DNA from: an uncultured Eubacteriales bacterium
Lineage (GTDB): Bacteria > Bacillota > Clostridia > Oscillospirales > Acutalibacteraceae
Length of the DNA stretch: 14,796 nt
Reading direction: 5' to 3'
Assembly (NCBI GenBank): GCA_902462035.1
Contig: CABQAC010000020.1
Coordinates: forward strand, 1 to 14,796
This document shows positions 1 to 6,175 of the stretch, piece after piece (position 1 is the first letter of the stretch; each line of letters opens with the position of its first letter). The translations under genes were made by a program, and so were the position numbers. The notes under the pieces are model-generated. The model was not told the DNA's origin, ran no database searches, and saw only the letters and a list, made by a program, of their open reading frames with translations.

Positions 1-516
1 GCCCAGACCGTGGCGCTGACCAAGCAGCTGGCCGCTTTTGACGGCCCCGCCTATGTCCGTATGGGCCGCGGCGCGGTGCCGGATGTTTATCGCGGGGACG
101 AAGATTTTGTCCTGGGCAAGGCCTACCAATTGCAGGATGGCAAGGACTTGACGTTGATCGCCTGCGGCGAAATGGTCTACTACGCCGCCGAAGCCGCCAA
201 GCTGCTGGAAGCCATGGGACTGAGCGCCCGCGTGCTCGACATGCACACCGTCAAGCCGCTGGACGAGGAAGCGGTGCTGAAGGCCGCCCGGGATACCGGC
301 CTGATTGTCACCGTGGAGGAGCACATGGTCCACGGCGGGCTGGGCAGCGCGGTGACCGAATTGCTTTCCGACCAGCTGCCGGTTCCGGTGAAAATTCTGG
401 CCCTGCCGGACGAAAACATCATCGCGGGCACCTCCACCGAATTGTTTGCCCACTACCATTTGGACGCTCAGGGCATTTGCGATGCGGCCACGGCCATGGT
501 AAAAAAATTCAAATAA
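1..516 (+). CDS. Transketolase, C-terminal subunit (partial, 5' end outside window)
   Basis: This is the 3' part of the second subunit of a split transketolase. The reading frame is open from base 1, so the true start lies to the left and the first visible residues are AQTVALTKQ. The visible part holds the end of the pyrimidine-binding domain (the segment GPAYVRMGRG, typical of transketolase C-subunits) and the C-terminal transketolase domain, with the pattern LIACGEMVYYA, the VLDMHTVKPLD segment and the VTVEEHMVHGGLGSAV segment. The reaction is thiamine-diphosphate-dependent transfer of a two-carbon ketol unit between sugar phosphates in the cytoplasm. An N-terminal subunit carrying the thiamine diphosphate site should lie just upstream. 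The gene is followed after 51 nt by an FGGY kinase and then an isomerase, which suggests a dedicated substrate rather than general pentose-phosphate metabolism, although a housekeeping role cannot be excluded. Confidence 0.9.
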   Translation, partial: AQTVALTKQLAAFDGPAYVRMGRGAVPDVYRGDEDFVLGKAYQLQDGKDLTLIACGEMVYYAAEAAKLLEAMGLSARVLDMHTVKPLDEEAVLKAARDTGLIVTVEEHMVHGGLGSAVTELLSDQLPVPVKILALPDENIIAGTSTELFAHYHLDAQGICDAATAMVKKFK

Positions 517-567
517 GCCAACGTGGTATCCGGCGCCCCATTTTTATTTGATTCAGGAGGTTTTGCC

Positions 568-2052
568 ATGAGCGAGTCTTACATTCTTTCCATCGACCAA
601 AGCACCTCCGGCACCAAATCGCTGCTGTTCGGCAAGGACGGCGGACTGGTAGCCCGGTGCGACCTGCCCCACGAGCAAATTTCCCCCAAGCCCGGCTGGG
701 TGGAGCACGATCCGGAAGAGATTTACGATAACGTCATCAAGGTCACCCGTATGGTGCTGGAAAAATCGGGCGTCCGCCCCGAACAGGTTGTGGCCGCGGG
801 CATCAGCAACCAGCGGGAAACCGGCCTGATGTGGAACAGGCATACCGGCAAGCCGGTATGCAACGCCGTGGTCTGGCAATGCCCCCGGGCGGAGGAGATC
901 TGCGAGGAAATCCGCGCGCAGGGCAAGGCGGAAACGGTCCGCCGCAAAACCGGTCTGCAGCTTTCCCCTTACTTTACGGCGGCAAAGCTCAGCTGGATCA
1001 TCCAAAACATTCCCGGCGCCAAAGAAAGCATGGACAACGGCGACCTGATGGGCGGCAATGTGGACGGCTGGCTGCTTTACAAGCTGACCGGCGGCAAGTG
1101 CCATAAAACCGATTATTCCAACGCTTCCCGCACCCAGCTGTTTAACCTGGAAACCTTGCAGTGGGACGCGGAATTGTGCGAAATTTTCGGCCTGAACCCC
1201 AACATTCTGCCGCAGGTCTGCTTCTCCGACTCCAAGTTCTGCGAAACCGATTTCGACGGCGTTTTCCCCACGCCCATTCCGGTCCACGGCGTTCTGGGCG
1301 ATTCCCACGCCGCGCTGTTCGGCCAGGGCTGCCTGGTTCCCGGTACGGCCAAGGCTACCTACGGCACCGGCTCGTCGGTGATGATGAACACCGGCAAGGC
1401 CCCCATTCATACCGACTCCGGTTTGGTTACCTCCATTGCCTGGGGCATGAACCGCCAGGTGGAATACGTGCTGGAAGGCAACCTGAATTATACCGGTTCG
1501 GTCATCAAATGGCTGGTGGAAAACTTACATATGATCTCGTCCTCCAAGGAATCCGGCAAGGTCGCCGCCTCGGTGGACGGCAACGGCGGCGTGTACCTGG
1601 TGCCCGCCTTTTCCGGTCTGGGCGCGCCCTATTGGGACAGCAACGCCCGCGCCGTGATCTGCGGCATGAACCGTGACACCACCTCCGTCCACGTCGTCCG
1701 CGCGGGGGAGGAATGTATCGCTTACCAGATCAAAGACATTGTAGAGCTGATGTGCCAGGAGGCCAAGGTTCGGCTTCAGGTGCTCAATGTGGACGGCGGC
1801 CCCACACGGGACCAGTTTTTGATGCAGTTCCAGGCCGATATTTTGGGCATCGTTCTGAACGTACCCGCCATTGAAGAGCTTTCCGGCGGCGGCGCGGCTT
1901 ATGCCGCGGGCATCGCGGTGGGCTTTTACGACAAAGACCGCCTGTTTGAAGCCAAGAAGGCTACCCGGTTCGAATCCAAAATGACGGACGCGGAACGGGA
2001 TGCTTTGTACGGCGGCTGGAAGAAAGCGGTGGATTCGGTCCTGACCAAATAA
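568..2052 (+). CDS. FGGY-family carbohydrate kinase, glycerol-kinase-like with altered substrate pocket
   Basis: This 494-residue cytoplasmic sugar or polyol kinase has the length and layout of glycerol kinase. I chose the ATG at 568 because AGGAGG at 555-560 sits 7 nt before it; the frame is open further up but without a good ribosome site. It has the phosphate-binding DQSTSGTKS segment (residues 10-18), GWVEHDPEE (43-51), NQRET (81-85), an exact FGGY signature 1 (YFTAAKLSWIIQN, 135-147), and GDSHAALFGQ (244-253) with the probable catalytic base D245. Numbering runs almost in register with E. coli GlpK: R83, E84, W103, Y135 and D245 are kept, but GlpK Q246 is S here and F270 is S. Both are glycerol contacts, so glycerol is probably not the main substrate. 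FGGY signature 2 is also imperfect (VRAGEE instead of the usual RAALE-type). The neighbours, a transketolase and an aldose isomerase, point to a ketose substrate. Confidence 0.88.
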   Translation: MSESYILSIDQSTSGTKSLLFGKDGGLVARCDLPHEQISPKPGWVEHDPEEIYDNVIKVTRMVLEKSGVRPEQVVAAGISNQRETGLMWNRHTGKPVCNAVVWQCPRAEEICEEIRAQGKAETVRRKTGLQLSPYFTAAKLSWIIQNIPGAKESMDNGDLMGGNVDGWLLYKLTGGKCHKTDYSNASRTQLFNLETLQWDAELCEIFGLNPNILPQVCFSDSKFCETDFDGVFPTPIPVHGVLGDSHAALFGQGCLVPGTAKATYGTGSSVMMNTGKAPIHTDSGLVTSIAWGMNRQVEYVLEGNLNYTGSVIKWLVENLHMISSSKESGKVAASVDGNGGVYLVPAFSGLGAPYWDSNARAVICGMNRDTTSVHVVRAGEECIAYQIKDIVELMCQEAKVRLQVLNVDGGPTRDQFLMQFQADILGIVLNVPAIEELSGGGAAYAAGIAVGFYDKDRLFEAKKATRFESKMTDAERDALYGGWKKAVDSVLTK

Positions 2053-2143
2053 TACGGATCCGCGAAAAACGGCGGAAATTTGTCTTATCCGCGCCAGTTG
2101 GGGGCGGGCAAATTTGCGCCCTTGTGAAAGGAAGAATCATGGT

Positions 2144-3550
2144 ATGAAACAAACTTTTGGCGTAATTGTGACAAACCGCAGCTTTTTTCCCGCCCATCTG
2201 GTGGGTAAGGCAAAAAAAGCGATTTTAGAAAAGCTGGAGAAAATGGGCTACGGCGCCGTGACCGTATCCGACGACGCCACCGAATACGGCGCTGTCGTTA
2301 CCTATGACGAAGCCAAGGTGTGCGCCGAATTGTTCAAGGCCCACGAAAAGGAAATCAGCGGCATCATCGTTATCCTGCCGAATTTTGGCGAGGAAACCGG
2401 CGTGGCCGACGCGATTCAAATGTCCGGCCTGCAGGTGCCGGTGTTGATTCAGGCCTGCGACGACGACCTGGATAAGCTGGGGCTGGACAACCGCCGCGAC
2501 GCGTTCTGCGGCAAGCTGTCGGTCTGCAACAACCTGTACCAGGCCGGGATCCCCTATAGCCTGACGGCCCAGCACACCTGCGCCATCGATTCCGAAGTGT
2601 TTACGCGCGACATTGAAAAGTTCGCCGCTGTTTGCCGTGTGGTCACCGGGTTGCGCGGCGCGCGCATCGCGGCCATCGGCTCCCGCCCCAACGCCTTCCG
2701 GACCGTGCGGTATTCCGAAAAGCTGCTGCAGCAAAGCGGCATTTCCATTCAAACCGGCGGCATGGCCGACATCATCGCCGCCGCTTCGAAGATGGATACC
2801 GACCAGCGGGTGCTCGACAAGGTAGCGGAAATTAAGGCGTACGGCACCATTCCCTCTTACATCGAGGAGGAAAAGGTGGTCCGCCAGGCCAAGCTGTGCC
2901 TGACGATCGAGGATTTTGTAACTGCCAACCAGTGTGTTGCCAGCTCCATCGAATGCTGGGACGCCATTCAAAACAACTACGGCTGTGCGACCTGCCTGTC
3001 GATGAGCATGATGGGCGAAAAAGGCATGCCAAGCTCCTGCGAGCTGGACGTGACCGGCGCGGTGACCATGTACGCCATGCGGCTGGCAACCGGCGCGGGC
3101 CCTGCTTACCTGGACTGGAACAACAACTGGGGCGACGACCGGGACTGCTGCATCAGCCTGCACTGCTCCAACTTCCCCAAAAGCTTCTTTAAGAACCCGA
3201 TGGAAATTTCCAACCTGGACGTGCTTGCCACCACCATTGGCGCGGACAAATGCTTTGGCGGCTGCAAGGCGCAGGTCGCCGCGGGCCCCATGACTTTTGC
3301 CAAAATCACCACCGATGACAAAAACGGCAAGATCAAGTGCTATGTGGGCGAAGGCGACTTCCGCGACGACCCCGTGCCTACCAAGGGCGGCGTGGCGCTG
3401 TGCCATGTGGAAGGGCTGCAGGATATGATGCAGTACATTTGCAAAAACGGATTTGAGCACCATGTTGCCATGTGCCGCGGCCACGTGGCGGATATTTTGG
3501 AAGAAGCCCTGGGCAATTACATGGGCTTTGAGGTTTACCGCCACAAATAA
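2144..3550 (+). CDS. L-fucose/L-arabinose isomerase-family protein (aldose-ketose isomerase)
   Basis: This 468-residue protein resembles the FucI/AraA superfamily of Mn-dependent aldose-ketose isomerases. The N-terminal half has Rossmann-like segments (GIIVILPNFGEE near 73-84; VPVLIQACDDDLDK near 98-111), and the C-terminal half holds the likely metal and catalytic residues E270 (SSIECW), E300 and D302 (CELDVTG), H340 and H440/H447. The start at 2144 is chosen because AAAGGAAG at 2127-2134 precedes it; an ATG at 2139 is out of frame and meets a stop after two codons. The protein carries about 21 cysteines, unusually many. It follows the FGGY kinase by 91 nt in the same direction and a strong terminator follows it, so it is probably the last gene of the cassette. 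The sugar isomerised cannot be read from sequence; sulfoquinovose isomerases are, as I recall, from this broad group too, so the annotation should stay at family level. Confidence 0.83.
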   Translation: MKQTFGVIVTNRSFFPAHLVGKAKKAILEKLEKMGYGAVTVSDDATEYGAVVTYDEAKVCAELFKAHEKEISGIIVILPNFGEETGVADAIQMSGLQVPVLIQACDDDLDKLGLDNRRDAFCGKLSVCNNLYQAGIPYSLTAQHTCAIDSEVFTRDIEKFAAVCRVVTGLRGARIAAIGSRPNAFRTVRYSEKLLQQSGISIQTGGMADIIAAASKMDTDQRVLDKVAEIKAYGTIPSYIEEEKVVRQAKLCLTIEDFVTANQCVASSIECWDAIQNNYGCATCLSMSMMGEKGMPSSCELDVTGAVTMYAMRLATGAGPAYLDWNNNWGDDRDCCISLHCSNFPKSFFKNPMEISNLDVLATTIGADKCFGGCKAQVAAGPMTFAKITTDDKNGKIKCYVGEGDFRDDPVPTKGGVALCHVEGLQDMMQYICKNGFEHHVAMCRGHVADILEEALGNYMGFEVYRHK

Positions 3551-3565
3551 GGGAAAGCCGAAAAG

Positions 3566-3603
3566 AAAACGCCGGACGGGATTTTTCCGTCCGGCGTTTT
3601 TAG
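3566..3603 (+). terminator. Rho-independent terminator after the sugar cassette
   Basis: The 11-bp arms ACGCCGGACGG and CCGTCCGGCGT flank a short T-rich loop (3580-3586), and the right arm runs into a T tract. The left arm is preceded by A residues that extend the pairing. It lies 15 nt after the isomerase stop codon and ends the transketolase-kinase-isomerase operon. Confidence 0.93.
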
Positions 3604-3707
3604 TTTAAAAATAATTGCATTTTCTTTAACCTAATTCCGGTTAAAAACGCACACCCCGGTGTCCGTTATTGTATGATCTAATTGTCTTTACCGCTGTATG
3701 CGCCCTT

Positions 3708-3736
3708 TTGACAAGCCATATTTTCGCTGTCAGAAT
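3708..3736 (+). promoter_or_regulatory. Possible promoter of the small RHH gene
   Basis: A perfect -35 hexamer TTGACA (3708-3713) is followed after 17 nt by CAGAAT (3731-3736), a 4/6 match to the -10 consensus. A start site near 3743 would leave a short leader with AGGAGG at 3753-3758. The -10 is weak, so this is a candidate only. Confidence 0.4.
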
Positions 3737-3768
3737 CATCATCTGATAAAACAGGAGGTTCGCTACAT

Positions 3769-3930
3769 ATGCCAATCAAAAGTATGTCCATTCGCACCGA
3801 CGATCAGTTGCTCCATAAGCTCCCTGTCGTTGCAGACTTCGAGGGCCGCGCCGCTTGCGCACAGATTCTCTATTTGATACGGAAATCAGTAGAAAAATTT
3901 GAAAAAGAGCATGGCGAAATTGAAAGATAG
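3769..3930 (+). CDS. Small Arc-type ribbon-helix-helix DNA-binding protein
   Basis: This 53-residue ORF has an excellent ribosome site (AGGAGG, 10 nt before the ATG). The protein begins MPIKSMSIRTDDQLLHKL; the stretch SMSIRTDD is the usual beta-strand of Arc/MetJ ribbon-helix-helix proteins, followed by two helices (LLHKLPVVADFEGR and the ACAQILYLIRKSVEKFEKE region) and the typical acidic tail EHGEIE. Such proteins bind operator DNA as dimers and are often antitoxins or plasmid and phage-type regulators. Here no toxin partner is seen: downstream is non-coding and then the 3' end of a convergent gene. An internal ATG at 3784 would give a shorter form starting at MSIRTDD. The DNA target is unknown. 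Confidence 0.82.
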   Translation: MPIKSMSIRTDDQLLHKLPVVADFEGRAACAQILYLIRKSVEKFEKEHGEIER

Positions 3931-4149
3931 CGAATGGAGATCGCAAATCGTATGGCAGCCTTAAAAGCAGCGGGCATCCGCACCATTGCCGCTCTGCTTG
4001 GCGCGCGGAAAAGGCCTGGGCCGGCTGTCTTCGCGCGTTTTCCAACGCTAAGCAACGAAATAGGCAGGGAGCAGGAAGTTCCTTGTTCCCCGAACCGCCT
4101 TACCGGCACGTTTGAGGAAGGGGGGCAGGGTCGGAAGAAGGCCCTCTCT
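3931..4149. other. Intergenic stretch between convergent genes
   Basis: About 220 nt lie between the RHH gene (+) and the acetyltransferase (-). An open frame on the + strand crosses it (from 3934) but continues as antisense of the acetyltransferase and has no ribosome site, so I do not call it. An imperfect hairpin with G-T pairs lies near 4065-4090 (GGGAGCAGG with CCTTGTTCCC), without a U tract. No clear terminator is seen for either gene. Confidence 0.4.
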
Positions 4150-4722
4150 TTACCCCCTCGCCAGCACCAGGCGCTTCCATTCCGGGTACAGAATGGCGTA
4201 GCATTTGATGTCGGCGTAGCTGCCGTCCCGGCGCAGGTGCGCCTCCCGCAGGGTTCCTTCCTCCCGCATCCCGGCCTTGCGCATTACCCTGCCGGAGGCG
4301 ACGTTGGCCCCGTCGTGGACCGCGCTTACCCGGTGGTAGCCCACCTTGCCGAACAAAAAGTCCAGCACAGCGGTCAGCGCCTCGGTCATGATCCCCTGGT
4401 TCCAGTATGCCTTGCCCAGGCAATAACCCACCTCGCAGCTGTTCTGCGCGTCCTTTCGCACGGTGACCGAGATGCCGCCGATGACCGTTCCCTGCCAAAC
4501 GACGGCCCAGTTATAATAGGCGGGTTCGGCGTACTGGGGGACCCAGGCCGAAAGAATGTCCCTGGTATCCGCCACGCTGCGGTGGGCGTCCCAGGTCATG
4601 TACCGGGTCACCGCCGGGTCGCGGGCCCATTGTTCGTACATCATGGCGGCGTCCTCCAGGCAAAACCGCCGCAGGATAAGGCGCGGGGTGTACAGGGTTT
4701 CGGTTCCCAAATGATGCAGCAT
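4150..4722 (-). CDS. GNAT-family N-acetyltransferase (RimJ/RimL-like)
   Basis: This 190-residue protein is predicted to transfer an acetyl group from acetyl-CoA to an amine. It shows the RimJ/RimL-type order: the start TETLYTPRLILRRF (7-20), a central strand NWAVVWQGTVIGGISV (71-86), the EVGYCLGKAYWNQGIMTEAL segment (97-116) containing the acetyl-CoA pyrophosphate-binding loop around NQGIMTEA, and VHDGANVASGRVMRKAGM (135-152). I chose the ATG at 4722 because the family match begins there and AAAGGATGG lies about 13 nt upstream; the frame stays open further up, but only through the leader. The gene sits about 90 nt behind a T-box riboswitch terminator, so its expression should depend on one uncharged tRNA. 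Substrate candidates are a ribosomal protein, an amino acid or an antibiotic-like amine; sequence does not decide. Confidence 0.87.
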   Translation of the reverse strand: MLHHLGTETLYTPRLILRRFCLEDAAMMYEQWARDPAVTRYMTWDAHRSVADTRDILSAWVPQYAEPAYYNWAVVWQGTVIGGISVTVRKDAQNSCEVGYCLGKAYWNQGIMTEALTAVLDFLFGKVGYHRVSAVHDGANVASGRVMRKAGMREEGTLREAHLRRDGSYADIKCYAILYPEWKRLVLARG

Positions 4723-4810
4723 ATCCGTATAACCATCCTTTCGCGAAAGCCGCCCGCCGTCCAGCTTCGGGCCCTTTCTTATTTGATGACACCGCAGCGG
4801 GAAAACGGCA

Positions 4811-4852
4811 AAACAAAAAGCCCCGCCCCTGCCGGTTTGACAAGGACGGGGC
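4811..4852 (-). terminator. Attenuator terminator of the T-box leader
   Basis: On the minus strand GCCCCG (4852-4847) pairs with CGGGGC (4825-4820) with further partial pairing inward, and a CTTTTTGTTT tract follows. The 5' arm overlaps the sequence that would form the antiterminator with the T-box, the usual T-box design. Confidence 0.85.
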
Positions 4853-5108
4853 AATAGCCCGTGGTACCACCTTGGTTCGCCCGCGCCTTGCGGCGGGGGC
4901 CTTACCGGGTACAGGCGCATGCCGATACCCTACGCGCTGTCACGGGCGCGCCCGGCGCGGTCTAGCCGGGAAACCCCGGTTCGGCGCGCGGCTCCAAGGC
5001 CATCTTCCGCCATGCTCGGCACGCCCCTTTCCACCACCCAGGGGCTCTCTGCGCTGCCGTACGCGGCGTACTTTCCTTTTCTCAGCCTTTTTCCGATGCG
5101 GTTGTTGT
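4811..5108 (-). promoter_or_regulatory. T-box riboswitch leader (tRNA-responsive) of the acetyltransferase gene
   Basis: Read on the minus strand, this leader has the classic T-box parts. Stem I has the S-turn AGTA (5072-5069) facing GAA (5007-5005), flanked by CGCC and GGCG, an AGAGAG box (5050-5045), and a CCCC/GGGG stem with a GGTGGTGGAA-type loop (5040-5028). The T-box itself is AAGGTGGTACCAC (4873-4861), with the invariant TGGNACC, followed by a competing terminator (4852-4811). In the specifier loop the five bases after GAA are GATGG, before CCTT pairs with AAGG. By alignment with the glyQS T-box the codon would be ATG (5003-5001), i.e. methionine, but GAT, TGG or GCC cannot be excluded by eye. 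The TGGT bulge fits a tRNA with discriminator A, which suits Met or Ala and argues against Trp or Asp. Confidence 0.88.
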
Positions 5109-5113
5109 TCTTT

Positions 5114-5142
5114 AGAATAGCACGGCCGGTGTGGGTTGTCAA
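5114..5142 (-). promoter_or_regulatory. Sigma-A promoter of the T-box/acetyltransferase unit
   Basis: On the minus strand a perfect TTGACA (5142-5137) is separated by 17 nt from TATTCT (5119-5114). Transcription would start near 5108 and run into the T-box leader. Confidence 0.85.
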
Positions 5143-5464
5143 TCCTTTTTTCGTATGCCCCTGATATGATTGTTCCAGCATGATTCGCTGATTCGCATAA
5201 AGCTAATCTGCATTCTGGTCTTTTATCCATTATATAATCGTCTGGAACTTTTATAAAATCCGCCTGCTGCTTCTGAGGCAACACAGATACGAGCCGCGGG
5301 TACGCGCGGGTTTGAAACAGTCGCTCCCGTTGTCACGGCTTGGAAGTTCGCGGGAGGACATGGATTTGCGCCGCGTTTTCCAATCCGCCTGTTCCAAGGT
5401 CAAGGCGGATAATGTGGTTTTTTCCGCGAATGTTCCGCTGTTTTTCCAATTTATCAATTTTTAC
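5143..5464. other. Intergenic region with an unexplained hairpin
   Basis: No convincing gene lies here; the short frames lack ribosome sites and family resemblance. A perfect 8-bp inverted repeat ATCCGCCT (5383-5390) and AGGCGGAT (5403-5410) encloses a 12-nt loop, followed 7 nt later by a T6 tract; this is too far away for a standard terminator. A TATAAT (5233-5238) has no good -35 partner. Confidence 0.4.
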
Positions 5465-5494
5465 TTACACGGCGGGCTTTATTTGTGGTATAAT
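5465..5494 (+). promoter_or_regulatory. Extended -10 promoter of the CarD-family gene
   Basis: TATAAT (5489-5494) is preceded by TGG, giving an extended -10 (TGNTATAAT). A weak -35, TTACAC (5465-5470), lies 18 nt away. It is about 70 nt upstream of the CarD-like start codon. Confidence 0.75.
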
Positions 5495-5566
5495 AAAAAT
5501 AAGTCAGGCTGGGCTTTTCCCGGCCAGTTTTTTGTTGTTTTGCCTCTGGAAAGGAGCGGATACTAC

Positions 5567-6085
5567 ATGCGGTACAGACCAGGCGACATGATCGTCTACG
5601 GCAACAGCGGCGTATGCCAAGTAATAGATATCGGTACGCCGGATGGAGTTGACCCCAAAAAGCGCTATTACATCCTGCGGCCTCTTTACAGCCAGGAAAC
5701 GATTTATACGCCGGTGGAGACCACCGTTTTTATGCGGCCGGTAATCTCCCGCGCGGAAGCGGAGGCGTTGATTGCCCAAATCCCCTCCATCCGCGGGGAG
5801 GTCTATCAAAACCGCAACCTGTCCTTGCTGACCGCCCATTACCAAGAATCGATTCAAACCCACGATTGCGGCGACCTGGTCCAGCTGATTCGCGATATTT
5901 ACGCCAAAAGCCGCTGGGCGGTACAAAGCGGCCGCAAGCTGGGCCTGGTGGACCAGCGGTATTGGAAAAAGGCGGAAGTTTTGCTTCATAGCGAATTGGC
6001 AGTAGCGCTCGGCATCCCGCCGGACGAAGTCCCCCAATACATTGAAAACGCGATTGGCCCAATGGAGTCCGGCGCCCCGGCGTAA
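5567..6085 (+). CDS. CarD-family transcriptional regulator
   Basis: This 172-residue protein begins MRYRPGDMIVYGNSGVCQV, the hallmark of the CarD/TRCF RNA-polymerase-interacting domain, with the continuation KKRYYILRPLYSQETIYTPVE (31-51). The C-terminal part (about 60-165) is helical and would be the DNA-binding domain. CarD proteins bind the RNA polymerase beta subunit and influence open-complex stability at promoters; clostridial members with this short two-domain layout are common and mostly uncharacterised. The ATG at 5567 is preceded by AAGGAG (5551-5556). The longer open frame that begins at 5312 contains the promoter, so it is not the start. The gene appears monocistronic, between its own promoter and a hairpin terminator. 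Which promoters it acts on is unknown. Confidence 0.88.
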   Translation: MRYRPGDMIVYGNSGVCQVIDIGTPDGVDPKKRYYILRPLYSQETIYTPVETTVFMRPVISRAEAEALIAQIPSIRGEVYQNRNLSLLTAHYQESIQTHDCGDLVQLIRDIYAKSRWAVQSGRKLGLVDQRYWKKAEVLLHSELAVALGIPPDEVPQYIENAIGPMESGAPA

Positions 6086-6108
6086 AGCGCAATCCTTGCT
6101 ATCAGAAA

Positions 6109-6146
6109 AAAGCCATACGCGGCTGCGCGCAGCCGCGTATGGCTTT
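6109..6146. terminator. Perfect 17-19 bp hairpin between convergent CarD gene and glycosidase operon
   Basis: The arm AGCCATACGCGGCTGCG (6111-6127) is followed at once by its exact reverse complement (6128-6144), and flanking A and T pairs extend it to 6109-6146. A six-A run precedes it (reading as a U tract on the minus strand) and TTTCCTT follows it, so it probably serves as a bidirectional terminator. Confidence 0.85.
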
Positions 6147-6175
6147 CCTTATTGTAATAACTTTTGCGCGTTTTC

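Noticed and set aside
523..567. Earlier GTG start for the FGGY kinase
   Set aside because: The extra 15 residues include the translated ribosome site; the ATG at 568 has AGGAGG at ideal distance and starts where the family begins.
2225..3544. 439-residue minus-strand frame opposite the isomerase gene
   Set aside because: It is an antisense shadow of a strongly recognisable gene; the composition (His, Ala, Val and Gly rich) matches a codon-mirrored frame and no family pattern is seen.
3934..4857. Long + strand open frame of 307 residues opposite the acetyltransferase
   Set aside because: It has no ribosome site, a low-complexity and Pro/Gly/His/Arg-rich composition typical of antisense frames in GC-rich DNA, and it runs over a clear GNAT gene and the T-box terminator.
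4930..5284. Minus-strand frames of 83 and 114 residues before the acetyltransferase
   Set aside because: They overlap the promoter and T-box leader, whose RNA elements explain the sequence; neither frame has a ribosome site.
5312..5566. N-terminal extension of the CarD-family protein
   Set aside because: The extension would translate through an extended -10 promoter and the ribosome site; the conserved domain begins exactly at the ATG at 5567.
6111..6144. Transposon terminal repeat or attachment site suggested by the perfect palindrome
   Set aside because: It stands between convergent genes, is flanked by A and T runs and has no second copy in the window, so a bidirectional terminator explains it.
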